From positions 1-43,593 of the forward strand of contig DCJH01000007.1 in the NCBI GenBank assembly GCA_002317385.1: a DNA stretch of 43,593 bases, written 5' to 3'. The notes beneath the pieces are model-generated. The model was not told the origin of the DNA. It did no database searches and saw nothing but the letters and a program-made list of their open reading frames with translations. Of the stretch, positions 1 to 9,426 are shown piece by piece (within the stretch, counting starts at the first letter, position 1; each line of letters opens with the position of its first letter). Made by a program: the position numbers and the translations under genes. Source of the DNA: Prevotella sp. UBA1705 (lineage in GTDB: Bacteria > Bacteroidota > Bacteroidia > Bacteroidales > Bacteroidaceae).

Positions 1-8
1 AGCGAGTG

Positions 9-40
9 CAAAGGTATAGAAAATTCAGCGACCGGCCAAA
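9..40 (-). promoter_or_regulatory. Bacteroidetes-type promoter firing leftward out of the window
   Basis: Read on the minus strand, TTTG (40-37) is followed by exactly 20 bases and then TACCTTTG (16-9). This matches the Bacteroidetes primary-sigma pattern (-33 TTTG, -7 TAnnTTTG). Transcription would start near position 1 and run off the left edge, so the gene served is not visible. The same geometry recurs seven more times in this window. Confidence 0.7.
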
Positions 41-576
41 CAATTCTGAGAAAAAGTTTAGAAAAAGATAAATTTTATGAATTCATGAGGAAGACATAGG
101 GAAGAATATGCGTCTTCACCTTATAATATACATACGAGAGCAATGGATTTGTGCAAAGGAATGAAAGAAAAGGAATGGACGAAATGGACGTCAACCTAAA
201 GGCAGGAGGATGTGGTCGGTTTGAAAAAAGGTAGTAATCGCGACGGCTTTAGTACCTAATCGTCGGAGGATTAGCACCTAATCGCAACGCGAAAAGGTAG
301 TCAAGGCGAGAGGCTTAGGATGGTATCGATATGTCAATGCGAGCAAAAGAAGACAAGATGCTTATACACAGATAGATACATAAAAAAGCACTCGCTACAA
401 AATTTCAGCCCAAGGACTACAACCAAAGCCTTCGCAACCATCAGGACAAATATCTGAAAGATGCCTCAAGAGACTACATAGGGGAAGTAACGGAGAAGAG
501 ATTTTTATATCATGCGGTGAAAAAACAGTAATCCAACCACACAAAACCGCTCGACCGCAGCCTGAAAAACACAACA
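41..576. other. Intergenic region with an interspersed repeat, no gene seen
   Basis: This stretch lies between the leftward promoter at 9-40 and the terminator of the GH10 operon. I see no convincing coding region. Short open frames lack a ribosome-binding context and overlap repeat sequence. Its main content is the repeat copy at 224-382; the rest is purine-rich on the plus strand and featureless to my eye. Confidence 0.6.
224..382 (+). repeat. Composite intergenic repeat, copy A (AATCG / GCGAAAAGG modules)
   Basis: The stretch alternates GGTAGTAATCG, GTACCTAATCG, GCACCTAATCG and GCGAAAAGGTAG modules and ends in a tail reading CACAGATAGATACA. Related mixtures of the same modules occur at 13441-13643, 23524-23690 and 35481-35640, each time in a long intergenic gap. 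The tail here is nearly the same as the tail of the 23.6-kb copy. No coding potential is apparent. The function is unknown. Confidence 0.6.
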
Positions 577-603
577 TAGCCCGGACCAATATGGCCCGGG
601 CTA
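577..603 (-). terminator. Hairpin terminator of the GH10 xylan operon
   Basis: An 11-bp inverted repeat (TAGCCCGGACC / GGCCCGGGCTA, one G-U type mismatch) with a 5-base loop lies 24 bases beyond the GH10 stop codon. On the minus strand it is followed by a T-rich TGTTGTGTTTTTC, fitting a weak intrinsic terminator for the minus-strand operon. Confidence 0.65.
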
Positions 604-627
604 CGTGTGTATATAGACTTATAGAGA

Positions 628-3054
628 CTATTCGGCTACGGTGGAAGAGACGTTCTGCTTCTCGTAGTAAGCCTTGTAGGCATCGCCTCCGTACTTCAGT
701 CCGAGGTCTTCGCCGGCGATACCGTCGCACACGCCCTTATAGGCCCACTTGCGAAGATAGCTGGCATCGAAGAGGTTGGGCACGTCGCCGTTGAGCCAAT
801 ACTTGTGCTCGTCGGGATTGTCAGACAGCGTCCAGATGGTGATACCACTCTGCTGGGCGGCCGGAATGTTCTGCTTGTAGCTCTCGAAAATCATCTTGTA
901 GCAATCGCTCTGGCACTTGTACTGGGCGGCCGAGGGGCTACCGGTGCCGAGCTTCACGTCCAACTCGGTGACGCGCACCAGCTTGCCAGAGGCGGCCATG
1001 GTCTTGAACATGGCGTCGACACGCGTGCGGAGCATCTTGATGAGCGAGTCGTTGGTGGTCACATTGTCGGTGGCGGCAGAGAGGTCGAAGTGGACTTGCG
1101 AGCCGATGCCGTCGACGATGGCCGAGCCATTGGCTGCGTCGATGTCCTTGACAAAGTTGATGAGCGCCGTGAGCTTGGCCGGACTCACCTCCAGATTGTA
1201 GTCGTTCACAAAGAGCTTGGTCTCTGCGGGCAGATACTTGCGCGCCTTCTGGAAGGCCTGCACGGCATAGTCTTTCACGTAGTAGCCCCAGTAGAATCGG
1301 TTGCTGCCCCAGTTCAGGCTCAGTCCGTCGGCCTCGGTCTCGGTGGGAGCCTTATCGTAGGTCACGTTGCCATCGTCGTCGGTGGTGCTTCCTCCGAATG
1401 CGCCGTCGTCCACGCCACGCACCAGATTGGTGCCGTCGGCAATGGGCTCATTGATCACGTCGTAGCCATAGGGCACCACTTTCTTCTCTGCCAGATGGTC
1501 GGCCACGCCCTTGATCCAGCTGTCCATGGCGGTGAGCAGGGCCTCGCGCTTCTCTGCTGGCGACTTGATGGTGTAAGTAATGGTCGTAGCATTGCGCCTC
1601 ACGCCACGCGTACCGGCATAGATATACTCCTTGGCGGCTGCGGCAGTGCCCTGGTCTTTGGCCACGCCAAACTTGATGTTGTCTATCTGATAGGTTCCGC
1701 CCACATTGCCAAAGTTGATCAATATGCGGTTCACGTCGGCAAATCCGGGGGTAAACGTGGCCTCACACAGCGTCCAGTCGGTGCCCACGGTGAACGAGGT
1801 GTAGCCACCCTGCGAGCCGTAGGTCGTGCCGTTCTGATACTGGAACTGGAGCGTGCCGGCAGCCGAGCTGCTCTTTGCCCAGAACTGTATCATATACTTC
1901 TTGGTGTTGTCGAGATAGTCGGTGAACGTGTAGGCATTCTGAGCCTCCCAGAAATTGCCGTCCTTGGAGGTGAGCACCAGTCCGTAGGAGCCGTCCTTAC
2001 CCATGCCGGCCTTCACTTCTCCGCTGATCTTGCCGCCGCCCCAGGAGCTCCATCCTCCGGTGCTGCCACCCTCGAAATCGGATGCGTCGCCCGTGAGGAT
2101 ATTCTCCATCGGGTCAGATTGCTTCACGCCAAACTGCACATCGTCTATCCAGTATTCGGCCTTCACCTTGCCGAAGTTCAGACAGAGGCGGTTCATGTTC
2201 TCCATCGTGGGCGTAAACTCGAGCTCATAGGTCTGCCAAGCCGTCCCCACATCGAAGCTATGGTAGCCCTCGCCGGAGTAGGTGGTGCTGTTTTGCACGG
2301 CAAACTGGATGACGCCCGCAGCCACGGAGCTCTTGGCCTTGAACCTGAGCGTATAGGTAGTGCCCTTGGTGAGCGCCGGGTCGAGGTCTTGGCAGAACTG
2401 TGCCGAATACTCGCTGGCGTCGCTCGGATTGGTGAGATGGGCACAGCCCGAGCCGTCTTCGCCGCCCTTGGCGCTCCAGTCGCGGGTGGAACTGTTGCCC
2501 CACCCTATCCAGTTGCTGAGGTCGGTATCGAAGCTTCCGTTCTTCAAGATGCTGGCAATGTCGCCGTCGGTCTTGATGACCATGGTGGGCGCTATGAGGC
2601 TCTTGAGGTAGGTCTGCTGTTGCTGCTGGTACCAAATGAAGTTGTGACCATAGAGTTTCATGTCAGAGGGCATGTTGTCTATCATCTTGTCGAGTGTGGC
2701 AAAGTTGAGCGTTCCGCTGTTTCCCACCAGGGCATCCATCTTCATGGCGTTGCCGGTAGTAAAGAGTTGGAAGTTCTCATCGCTCAGAGTCTTGTAGGCT
2801 GTGCCTGCCGAGGCCGAGGCGTTATACATGTCGGCACTCATGCCCAAGCCCACCAGCAGGTTGGGCGTGTACTGGGCGGCGTAGGTCTTGATGGGCTCAT
2901 AGTTGGCCAGCACCTCCTTGACGGCCAACGGAATGTCGGCCGTGGTCACAGGCTGCTCACCTGCCGGTCGGGCCCATTCCATGATCTGGTCGTCGCATCC
3001 GGATAGCAGCATCGCTGATGCCACTGCCGGCAATATGATCTTATTGATGTTCAT
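628..3054 (-). CDS. GH10 endo-beta-1,4-xylanase lipoprotein with tandem CBM insertion
   Basis: An endo-xylanase that cleaves the beta-1,4-xylan backbone, probably at the cell surface because it has a lipobox (LLSGC, Cys20). The GH10 barrel is split: its first part (about residues 30-165, including YGHNFIW) is followed by two tandem CBM4/9-like modules (about 170-310 and 325-465, each starting with a W-rich NGSFD/DFEGG-type strand and ending I/W-DDVQFG or IDNIKFG). The barrel then resumes. The general acid/base is E536 in DVINEPI and the nucleophile is E697 in RVTELDV. I chose the ATG at 3054, which follows an A-rich AAAAAGGA site; 18 more codons are open upstream. This is the architecture of Prevotella bryantii Xyn10C and related Bacteroides enzymes. 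It is the last gene of the PUL, 23 bases after the binding-protein gene. Confidence 0.93.
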   Translation of the reverse strand: MNINKIILPAVASAMLLSGCDDQIMEWARPAGEQPVTTADIPLAVKEVLANYEPIKTYAAQYTPNLLVGLGMSADMYNASASAGTAYKTLSDENFQLFTTGNAMKMDALVGNSGTLNFATLDKMIDNMPSDMKLYGHNFIWYQQQQQTYLKSLIAPTMVIKTDGDIASILKNGSFDTDLSNWIGWGNSSTRDWSAKGGEDGSGCAHLTNPSDASEYSAQFCQDLDPALTKGTTYTLRFKAKSSVAAGVIQFAVQNSTTYSGEGYHSFDVGTAWQTYELEFTPTMENMNRLCLNFGKVKAEYWIDDVQFGVKQSDPMENILTGDASDFEGGSTGGWSSWGGGKISGEVKAGMGKDGSYGLVLTSKDGNFWEAQNAYTFTDYLDNTKKYMIQFWAKSSSAAGTLQFQYQNGTTYGSQGGYTSFTVGTDWTLCEATFTPGFADVNRILINFGNVGGTYQIDNIKFGVAKDQGTAAAAKEYIYAGTRGVRRNATTITYTIKSPAEKREALLTAMDSWIKGVADHLAEKKVVPYGYDVINEPIADGTNLVRGVDDGAFGGSTTDDDGNVTYDKAPTETEADGLSLNWGSNRFYWGYYVKDYAVQAFQKARKYLPAETKLFVNDYNLEVSPAKLTALINFVKDIDAANGSAIVDGIGSQVHFDLSAATDNVTTNDSLIKMLRTRVDAMFKTMAASGKLVRVTELDVKLGTGSPSAAQYKCQSDCYKMIFESYKQNIPAAQQSGITIWTLSDNPDEHKYWLNGDVPNLFDASYLRKWAYKGVCDGIAGEDLGLKYGGDAYKAYYEKQNVSSTVAE

Positions 3055-3077
3055 CGTAGTGTCCTTTTTATGAGATG

Positions 3078-4475
3078 TTAATAGTCTGAAACCGTAATGC
3101 TGGAGCAAGGAACGATGCGGAAGTTATCCACATATATCTTCTGGTTGAAATCCTTGGCCGTGTAGACATGCGTATCGTCGTATGTCAGGTCGGGATTTAC
3201 GAAGAGAATACCGAAGTTGCGGTAGCTTCCGGCGTTGCGGTCATCGATCACATTCTGGAAAGTCCATGCGGTCTCCTTATCGGTGTAGTTGCCAAACGAG
3301 GAGAGTGGAAGGGTAATGGTCTTCCACGTTCCGCCGGTGTTGTAGGGCGTGGCCTCACCGGTCTCACGGTCGAGCCATGGCACCCAGGCGTAGGCCTGAT
3401 TCAGATAGTCGGCGCTATACTTGGTGCTCGCCGAACCGTAGCCATAGTTGGAGAGGTTGTTCTGGAGCGTAATCTCCAGCTGACCGCTCTCATTCCAGTC
3501 TTCGGGAACATACACGTCGAACTGCAGGGCCACCGAATCCACGGGCGTCGTGCCAGGAATGTAGGCCGTCATGCGGTTCCAGTCGTCGTTGGCATTACCG
3601 TTTCCGGCCGTCCAGAAGCCCTTGGCGTTGGCGCCTGCCATGAGTCCGCCACTGTTGAGCAGGCTCTGTGGCACAATCATACATACCTTGCCGCGGCCGC
3701 TGTTCAACGGATCGTCTACCAAATCGTCGGCGCTGAAGGTGGCGCTCCATGAGCCTTGCTCACCCTTTCCGTCGAAATTGATGACGAAGCAGTCGTTGTT
3801 GTTGAAGTAAGCCGGCGATACTGCCGTGCCGTTGGCGCCCTCGCTCCTGATCGAACCGCTACCTGTCACGCCCGAAGGCATGACGAATGAGTACCACTTG
3901 CCGTCGGCGTCGTTCTCAATGCCGCTGGTCACCTCCACGCCGCCCGGCAGCATAATCTTGGAGGTCTCCTGCAGATTGGAGCCGTAGACGGTCACCTTCT
4001 CACCCGGCTGGGGCAGTGTATTGTCTACGCTCGACACACTGGGCGATGCGGCACGCACGGTGAAATTATAGGTCAGCTGGCCGTTGTCCTTCACCAGGGT
4101 GATGGTGTTGCGCACGCTTTCCTCGGCTTTGTCCACCGGAGTCTTGGCGTTGAGCGTCACCCAGATGTTGTTGTCGGTGAGCAGGGCATTATTGAAATAG
4201 GTGTCATAGCCATTGATATAGATTTTCTTCAGACCTGTGAAGCCAGAGCCCTCGATGCGAATGAGCTGGCCCAAACGGGCGAAGGTCACCTCGCGGTCGT
4301 ACACAGAGTCGGTGGCGTTCACGTCTTCGAGAAACACCTTGTTGATGGCCATCTGAGCAGAACTGGCATTGTCGTCGTCGCTACAGGCCGTGAAGGCCGG
4401 CAGGATGGCCAGCAGCCCGATGGGCAGCAAGCCGCGCAACGCTTTTCCTATCTGATTGAAAATAGATGTCTTCAT
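3078..4475 (-). CDS. Surface glycan-binding lipoprotein with IPT/TIG domains (xylan SGBP)
   Basis: A non-catalytic, outer-leaflet lipoprotein (signal peptide, lipobox Cys31 in AFTACSDDD) likely to hold xylan near the SusCD complex. After about residue 45 come two IPT/TIG-like immunoglobulin folds (segments IRIEGSGFTGLKKIYING and VTVYGSNLQETSKIMLPGG), which act as spacers. The C-terminal half (about 220-465) is a beta-rich, aromatic-rich domain of the kind seen in SGBP-B proteins of Bacteroidetes PULs. It sits 29 bases after susD and 23 before the GH10 gene, the same order (binding protein then xylanase) as xusE-xyn10C in Prevotella bryantii. Ligand specificity is inferred from the neighbour, not seen directly. 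Confidence 0.85.
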   Translation of the reverse strand: MKTSIFNQIGKALRGLLPIGLLAILPAFTACSDDDNASSAQMAINKVFLEDVNATDSVYDREVTFARLGQLIRIEGSGFTGLKKIYINGYDTYFNNALLTDNNIWVTLNAKTPVDKAEESVRNTITLVKDNGQLTYNFTVRAASPSVSSVDNTLPQPGEKVTVYGSNLQETSKIMLPGGVEVTSGIENDADGKWYSFVMPSGVTGSGSIRSEGANGTAVSPAYFNNNDCFVINFDGKGEQGSWSATFSADDLVDDPLNSGRGKVCMIVPQSLLNSGGLMAGANAKGFWTAGNGNANDDWNRMTAYIPGTTPVDSVALQFDVYVPEDWNESGQLEITLQNNLSNYGYGSASTKYSADYLNQAYAWVPWLDRETGEATPYNTGGTWKTITLPLSSFGNYTDKETAWTFQNVIDDRNAGSYRNFGILFVNPDLTYDDTHVYTAKDFNQKIYVDNFRIVPCSSITVSDY

Positions 4476-4504
4476 ATCTTTTACGCTTAGGATTGTGTTC
4501 GTAA

Positions 4505-6256
4505 TTATTCATTAAAGAGGGTAGCCTCGTCAACCTCTCTGTCGCCAAAGTTGTAGGCCACTGTGGCAATCTTGCCGCTGGTGTCGGGCTTGAGGTTGGG
4601 GTTCTTGGTCTGGTCGGTGTCGCTCATGGGCAGCGTCAGGTCGGCTGCGGTGGCAATATCCACGTCGGGTCCGGGGGCCGTGTAGGTGTCGCTGAGCTTG
4701 TAGGTGTTGGTGCTTGGCTCGAAATAGCTGGCGTTGCGGTTCTGATTGTTCAGATAGTTCACCACTTCCTGCTGATGTGAATAGCTGCGGCGGAGGAGCT
4801 GATACCAGTAGAGGCCTTCGAAAGCAAACTCCATACGGAACTCGTGGCGCAGGTCCTCGTAGGTCACCACGCTCTTCTCGGGCATGTGGGCACGCTTGCG
4901 GATGGCGTTGAACAGGCTCAGGGCCTGGGCGTCGGTGGTCTGATCGTTGTCGCCCATCACGGCTTCCACGTAGTTGAGATATACCTCGGCCAGGCGCAGC
5001 ATATAGGTGTTGATACCCGAGTTGTTGGGCTCTGAGAATCCGTTTACCTTCTTCACGCCGATGACATACTTCTTGATATTGGCACCCTGACTGCTCGGAC
5101 TCTCGGTCTCGCCATAGACGTAGGGATTCGACGGGTCGGTACTCAGCTCGGGATAGGCCTCGCCATAGGAGGCCACGCTGTTGTGACGACGGATCTTATC
5201 GTCCACCTTCGTGCCCAGAGTCTTGTCGTTATAGTTGCTGAACTCGTTGAACAGGTCGTAGGAGCAATAGGTGGCCCCACCCCAAGCGTTCTGGTCGGCC
5301 ACCATCGTAGACCACGCAAGGAAGCGCGTCATGCTCTGTGCCGCACCGCCAACGCCTGTTCCATGGATGAACTGCAGCTGGAAAAGCGACTCCGAGTTGT
5401 TGTCGATGGTCGAGGCTCCGAATAGGTCGGCATAGTTCGGCAGCAGGCTGGCGCTGCTCTCATCGATCACTTTCTTGGCAGCTTTCTTGGCCAAGTCGAG
5501 GTAGTAGGGGTTGTGCACGCCACTGTTCATGTCGGTGGTCGACTTCACATTGGTACCATTATACTGGCCCGTGGTGGTGAGTCCGGCCATCGATAGATAC
5601 ACGCGGCTCAACATTCCGAAGGCCGAATAGCGGTTCACGCGGCCTGCGCCGGTCTGCGATTTGGGCAGATACTTGGCGGCATATTCCAGGTCTCGGATGG
5701 CAAACTCCAGCACATCGGTGCCGTTGTTGGCCGGAACCACATAGTTGTTCACCAGGTCTGCGGTGTTATCATAGATGATGCCGCATCCCCACAACGACGC
5801 AATGTACCAGTAAGCCACGCCGCGCATGAAGCGGGCCTCGGCTATGGCGCTGGCCTTGGCGCTCTCGGTCACGGCCGAAGTAGAGAAGTTCTTGATATTG
5901 TTGATGGAGTTATTGGCCTGCGACACCACGCTGTAGAGCGAGCCCCAAGCCTCCGTCAGTCCCTGAGAGAGCGATGTCTCTGTGAAGTTGGTGTAGGGAT
6001 AGATGTAGTTGGAGTACTGTGCCGTGATGTTGTTGGCGCGTCCGTCGCCCATGCCATAGTAGAACTTGTCGTTGAAGTCGTACCACACATAGCTGTAGAG
6101 CGGCCATACGGCTTTCTCCACGGCGGCGTCGGAATCGAAGAAAGTGCCCTGCGAGAGCTGATGACTATTGCTCTGCTCGAGGAAGTCGTCGGCGCAAGAC
6201 GTCAGCGTCAACCCTGCGGCAACCAGTGCACCTATATATAATATTCTTGTTTTCAT
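4505..6256 (-). CDS. SusD/RagB-family glycan-binding lipoprotein (xylan PUL)
   Basis: An outer-membrane lipoprotein of 583 residues that forms the lid of the SusCD importer and binds oligosaccharides. It has a type II signal peptide (lipobox LTLTSC, Cys21) followed by the typical SusD start ADDFLEQSNSHQLSQGTFF, where the gene is tied to TPR-like helices (ASAIAEARFMRGVAYWYIASLWG). The C-terminal SusD region carries MLRLAEVYLNYVEAV and a late YWYQLLRRSYSHQQEV helix. It lies 11 bases downstream of its SusC partner, which implies translational coupling. The length is usual for the family. Xylan specificity is inferred from the GH10 gene in the same operon. Confidence 0.92.
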   Translation of the reverse strand: MKTRILYIGALVAAGLTLTSCADDFLEQSNSHQLSQGTFFDSDAAVEKAVWPLYSYVWYDFNDKFYYGMGDGRANNITAQYSNYIYPYTNFTETSLSQGLTEAWGSLYSVVSQANNSINNIKNFSTSAVTESAKASAIAEARFMRGVAYWYIASLWGCGIIYDNTADLVNNYVVPANNGTDVLEFAIRDLEYAAKYLPKSQTGAGRVNRYSAFGMLSRVYLSMAGLTTTGQYNGTNVKSTTDMNSGVHNPYYLDLAKKAAKKVIDESSASLLPNYADLFGASTIDNNSESLFQLQFIHGTGVGGAAQSMTRFLAWSTMVADQNAWGGATYCSYDLFNEFSNYNDKTLGTKVDDKIRRHNSVASYGEAYPELSTDPSNPYVYGETESPSSQGANIKKYVIGVKKVNGFSEPNNSGINTYMLRLAEVYLNYVEAVMGDNDQTTDAQALSLFNAIRKRAHMPEKSVVTYEDLRHEFRMEFAFEGLYWYQLLRRSYSHQQEVVNYLNNQNRNASYFEPSTNTYKLSDTYTAPGPDVDIATAADLTLPMSDTDQTKNPNLKPDTSGKIATVAYNFGDREVDEATLFNE

Positions 6257-6267
6257 GACTTGCTGAA

Positions 6268-9200
6268 TTAGAAGGAAACATTGATACCAAACGTATAGAT
6301 GCGCGGAGAAGGATAGCGATTGTAGTCGATACCGTTCTTCAGAGCATCGCCCCAGAGTGAGCCCACCTCAGGATCATAGCCCGAATACTTCGTGATGGTG
6401 AAGAGATTCTGTATGTTCATGTAGAGCTTCACGTTGGAAAGATAGAGCTTGCGAACCCATACGCGCGGGAAAGTATAACTGAACGACACGTTCTGTAGGC
6501 GGATATAGGAGCCGTCTTCGATAAAGTTGTCGCTCACACGCTGGTTGTTATTGGCATAGCTGTCGGTGTAGAGACGGGGCATCATCGTGCTCGTCGCATT
6601 GGAAACATAGTAGTTGCGGAAGTCGTCGGGGCCGTTGGGGTCGATCATTTCCACCCGTGCGTAGTTCATTACGGTGGACAACAGGTTGGACGTTGAGCCC
6701 GTAATTTCCAGCTGACGACGGTTATAGTTCAGGATCTTATTGCCGTAAGAGCCGGTGAACTGGAAGCTCAGGTCGAAACCTTTGTATGAGAACGTATTGC
6801 CAAAGCCAAAGGTAAACTTAGGCTCTGGGTTGCCAATGAATGTCTGATCGTTGTTATCGATCACGCCGTCGTTATTCAAATCGGCAAAGCGATAGTCGCC
6901 GAGCCAGGTGCCGTTCTTACCGATGGAGCAACCTGTGGGTAGCGCCACCTGCTTCACCGTGCCGTTGGCATCCTTATAATAGAAGTCTTCGGGCTTGTCG
7001 AAACGACCGATGACCTTGTATCCCCAGAACTGAGCCATGGGCTGCCCCACCACACTATTGGTCACGGTAGCAGTCTCTGAGCCCACCTGGAAGCTGCGGG
7101 GCAGCGTACCAGTCTCGGTATCGAGCGAGAGAACCTTATTTCTATTCATGGAGAACACGAGGTTGCTGGTCCACTGGAAGCTCTTGCTCTGGATGTTGAC
7201 CGTATTGATTGTGAACTCAATACCAGTGTTGCGCATACTGCCTACATTACCCCAAGGATTGCTGGCCACGCCGTAGTTGCTACCGGCTCCCGAGCCCAGG
7301 AAGGCAGGAAGATCCAGTCGCATGAGCAGGTCGTTGGTCTTCTTGTAGTACCAATCGAACACCAGGTCGATGCGGCTGTTAAACAGACTCAGGTCGAATC
7401 CAGCGTTATAGGAATAGGTGGTCTCCCACTTCAGGTTGGGATTGGCATTGTTTCCGTTGAGCACGCCTACTCCCCACGGTGTATTATAAGTGGTGAGCAT
7501 GGCCATATAGGCCCAGTTTTCTACGTTCTGATTACCCGTAGCGCCCCATCCCAAGCGCAGCTTGAGATTGCTGATGGTATGATTGTCTTTCAGGAAATCT
7601 TCCTGAGACACACGCCATGCCAATGCTGCCGATGGGAACCAGCCCCACCGATGACCGTCGGCAAAGTTGCTGGAGCCATCGCGACGCAGCGTGAAAGTGG
7701 CCAGATAGCGGTCGTTGTAGCTATAGAAAGCGCGACCGAAGTAGGAGAACAGCGAACTGTTGTCCTGATAGCCCAGGGGCGATGAGCTGTCGTTGCTGCC
7801 AGCCGAGGGGTCTGTGGCGGTGTTCGAGGGAAAGCCTGTGGCACTCGTCACCTGGGTCTCATAGTGGTTGTGGCTCATCTCCTGACCCAGCATGGCATTG
7901 ATGGCATGCAGTCCGAACTTGTTGTCGTAGGTGAGAATGTTGCGCCACGACCAGTACTTGCTGTTGGAAGCAGTCCATGTAGAGGTGCGCGTGTCGCTGG
8001 TCTTGATGCCAAATTTGTAGTCTGGCATGTAGTAATAATACTTATTGTTGTTGTAGTCTGCCGACAGTTCTGTCTTCAAAGTGAGTCCCTTCATGAGGGT
8101 TGCCTCTAAGTATCCGTTCACACGGAAGTTCTGCTTCTTGTTGTAATTCTGCGTAATCTCTGCCAGTGCCACAGGGTTCTCGGGCATCCACTGGTCGTCG
8201 GGGCCATCATAGGAACCGTCAGGACTCTTCACGGCCACGGTGGGCTGAGAGCGCAGGGCGGTGAGAATGATGCTGTAGGAATTGGACAATGTGGTCTGCT
8301 TGCTGTCGGCCAGCGAGAAGCTGAAGCCGCCTTTCAGCCACTTCTTAATCTGTGCATCGGTGTTGCCGCGCATGGTCTGGCGACGGTATCCCGACCCGAT
8401 GGCGATACCATCCTGGTTGAGATAGCCTGCGCTGAAGGCGTAGGTCACAGCGTTGTTGCCACCATTGAGCGAGAGGTTGTGACTGGTCATCAGGGCATGA
8501 CGATAGAGCTCATCCTGCCAGTCGGTACCTTCGCCGAAGAGGTCGGCACGCACATAGGTGCTGCTGGCATTCTTGATCTGGGCGTCGGAGATGGCATTGT
8601 AGTGCTCGGCATACTCTTTCAGGTTCATCACGTCGAGCTTTTTGGGCATCTGCTGCCATCCGATGTAACCGTCGTAGGTAACGGTGGCATCGCCGGCCTG
8701 GCCCTTCTTGGTGGTGATCATGATGACACCGTTGGACGCGCGCGAACCATAAATAGCCGTGGCTGAGGCATCCTTGAGGATGTCCATCGACACGATGTCG
8801 CTCGGATTGATAGAGGCCAGCGGATTGGAGTTGCCGTTGTCGCTCGACGAGGAGTCGATGATCACGCCGTCGATGACGAAGATAGGCTGTGAGGTGGCGT
8901 TGAGAGAGTTGGTACCACGAATGCGAATCGTAGACGAACCACCCGGCGTACCGGTGTTGGCCTGTACCTGAACGCCGGCCGCCCTACCCGAGAGCACCTG
9001 GTCGATGCTGGTCGGGATAGACTTGGCAATGGCCTTATCGCCCACCGACGTCACCGCACCGGTGAGGTCGGAGCGCTTCATCGTGCCATAGCCCACGACC
9101 ACCACCTCGCTGAGCTGCTCTGAGTTTTCTGTCAGGGTGACATCAATCCTCGGGCTCGTGCCCACCTTGATGGTCTGCGTGTTGTAACCAACATAGGAAA

Positions 9201-9426
9201 TCTCCAGGGTTGCACCCCGTGGAGCACTAATGGTATAGTTGCCGTCCAAATCGGTAACCGTACCCGTTGATGAACCTTTCACTTTCACTGTTGCACCGAT
9301 GACGGGACCTTCCCTGTCGGTGACCGTACCCTTGATAGACTGTGTCTGAGCCATTGCACCGAGCGGGAACAGCAGCAGCAACATCAAACTCAAGACATAC
9401 TTCATGACTTTTTTAGATCGTTTCAT
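6268..9426 (-). CDS. SusC-type TonB-dependent outer-membrane transporter (xylan PUL)
   Basis: An outer-membrane porin that imports xylo-oligosaccharides using TonB energy, 1052 residues. Visible parts in order are a signal peptide (cleavage near AMAQ, residue 26), a carboxypeptidase-regulatory-like Ig domain (about 31-110, KGTVTDREGPVIGATVKVKG), the SusC signature SEVVVVGYGTMKRSDLTGAV at the start of the plug (about 110-230, with IRGTNSLN and the DASATAIYGSRASNGVI segment), then a 22-strand-type barrel ending in the aromatic residue F. No STN anti-sigma signalling domain is present, so it is not an ECF-coupled receptor. First gene of the operon. I find no canonical promoter just upstream, so transcription may depend on an activator. 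Confidence 0.93.
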   Translation of the reverse strand: MKRSKKVMKYVLSLMLLLLFPLGAMAQTQSIKGTVTDREGPVIGATVKVKGSSTGTVTDLDGNYTISAPRGATLEISYVGYNTQTIKVGTSPRIDVTLTENSEQLSEVVVVGYGTMKRSDLTGAVTSVGDKAIAKSIPTSIDQVLSGRAAGVQVQANTGTPGGSSTIRIRGTNSLNATSQPIFVIDGVIIDSSSSDNGNSNPLASINPSDIVSMDILKDASATAIYGSRASNGVIMITTKKGQAGDATVTYDGYIGWQQMPKKLDVMNLKEYAEHYNAISDAQIKNASSTYVRADLFGEGTDWQDELYRHALMTSHNLSLNGGNNAVTYAFSAGYLNQDGIAIGSGYRRQTMRGNTDAQIKKWLKGGFSFSLADSKQTTLSNSYSIILTALRSQPTVAVKSPDGSYDGPDDQWMPENPVALAEITQNYNKKQNFRVNGYLEATLMKGLTLKTELSADYNNNKYYYYMPDYKFGIKTSDTRTSTWTASNSKYWSWRNILTYDNKFGLHAINAMLGQEMSHNHYETQVTSATGFPSNTATDPSAGSNDSSSPLGYQDNSSLFSYFGRAFYSYNDRYLATFTLRRDGSSNFADGHRWGWFPSAALAWRVSQEDFLKDNHTISNLKLRLGWGATGNQNVENWAYMAMLTTYNTPWGVGVLNGNNANPNLKWETTYSYNAGFDLSLFNSRIDLVFDWYYKKTNDLLMRLDLPAFLGSGAGSNYGVASNPWGNVGSMRNTGIEFTINTVNIQSKSFQWTSNLVFSMNRNKVLSLDTETGTLPRSFQVGSETATVTNSVVGQPMAQFWGYKVIGRFDKPEDFYYKDANGTVKQVALPTGCSIGKNGTWLGDYRFADLNNDGVIDNNDQTFIGNPEPKFTFGFGNTFSYKGFDLSFQFTGSYGNKILNYNRRQLEITGSTSNLLSTVMNYARVEMIDPNGPDDFRNYYVSNATSTMMPRLYTDSYANNNQRVSDNFIEDGSYIRLQNVSFSYTFPRVWVRKLYLSNVKLYMNIQNLFTITKYSGYDPEVGSLWGDALKNGIDYNRYPSPRIYTFGINVSF

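Noticed and set aside
805..3006. Long plus-strand open frame (about 730 codons) antisense to the GH10 gene
   Set aside because: It mirrors the codon bias of the GC-rich GH10 gene; the translation is rich in Val, Gly and His with no family motifs, whereas the minus strand encodes a full GH10 with catalytic residues.
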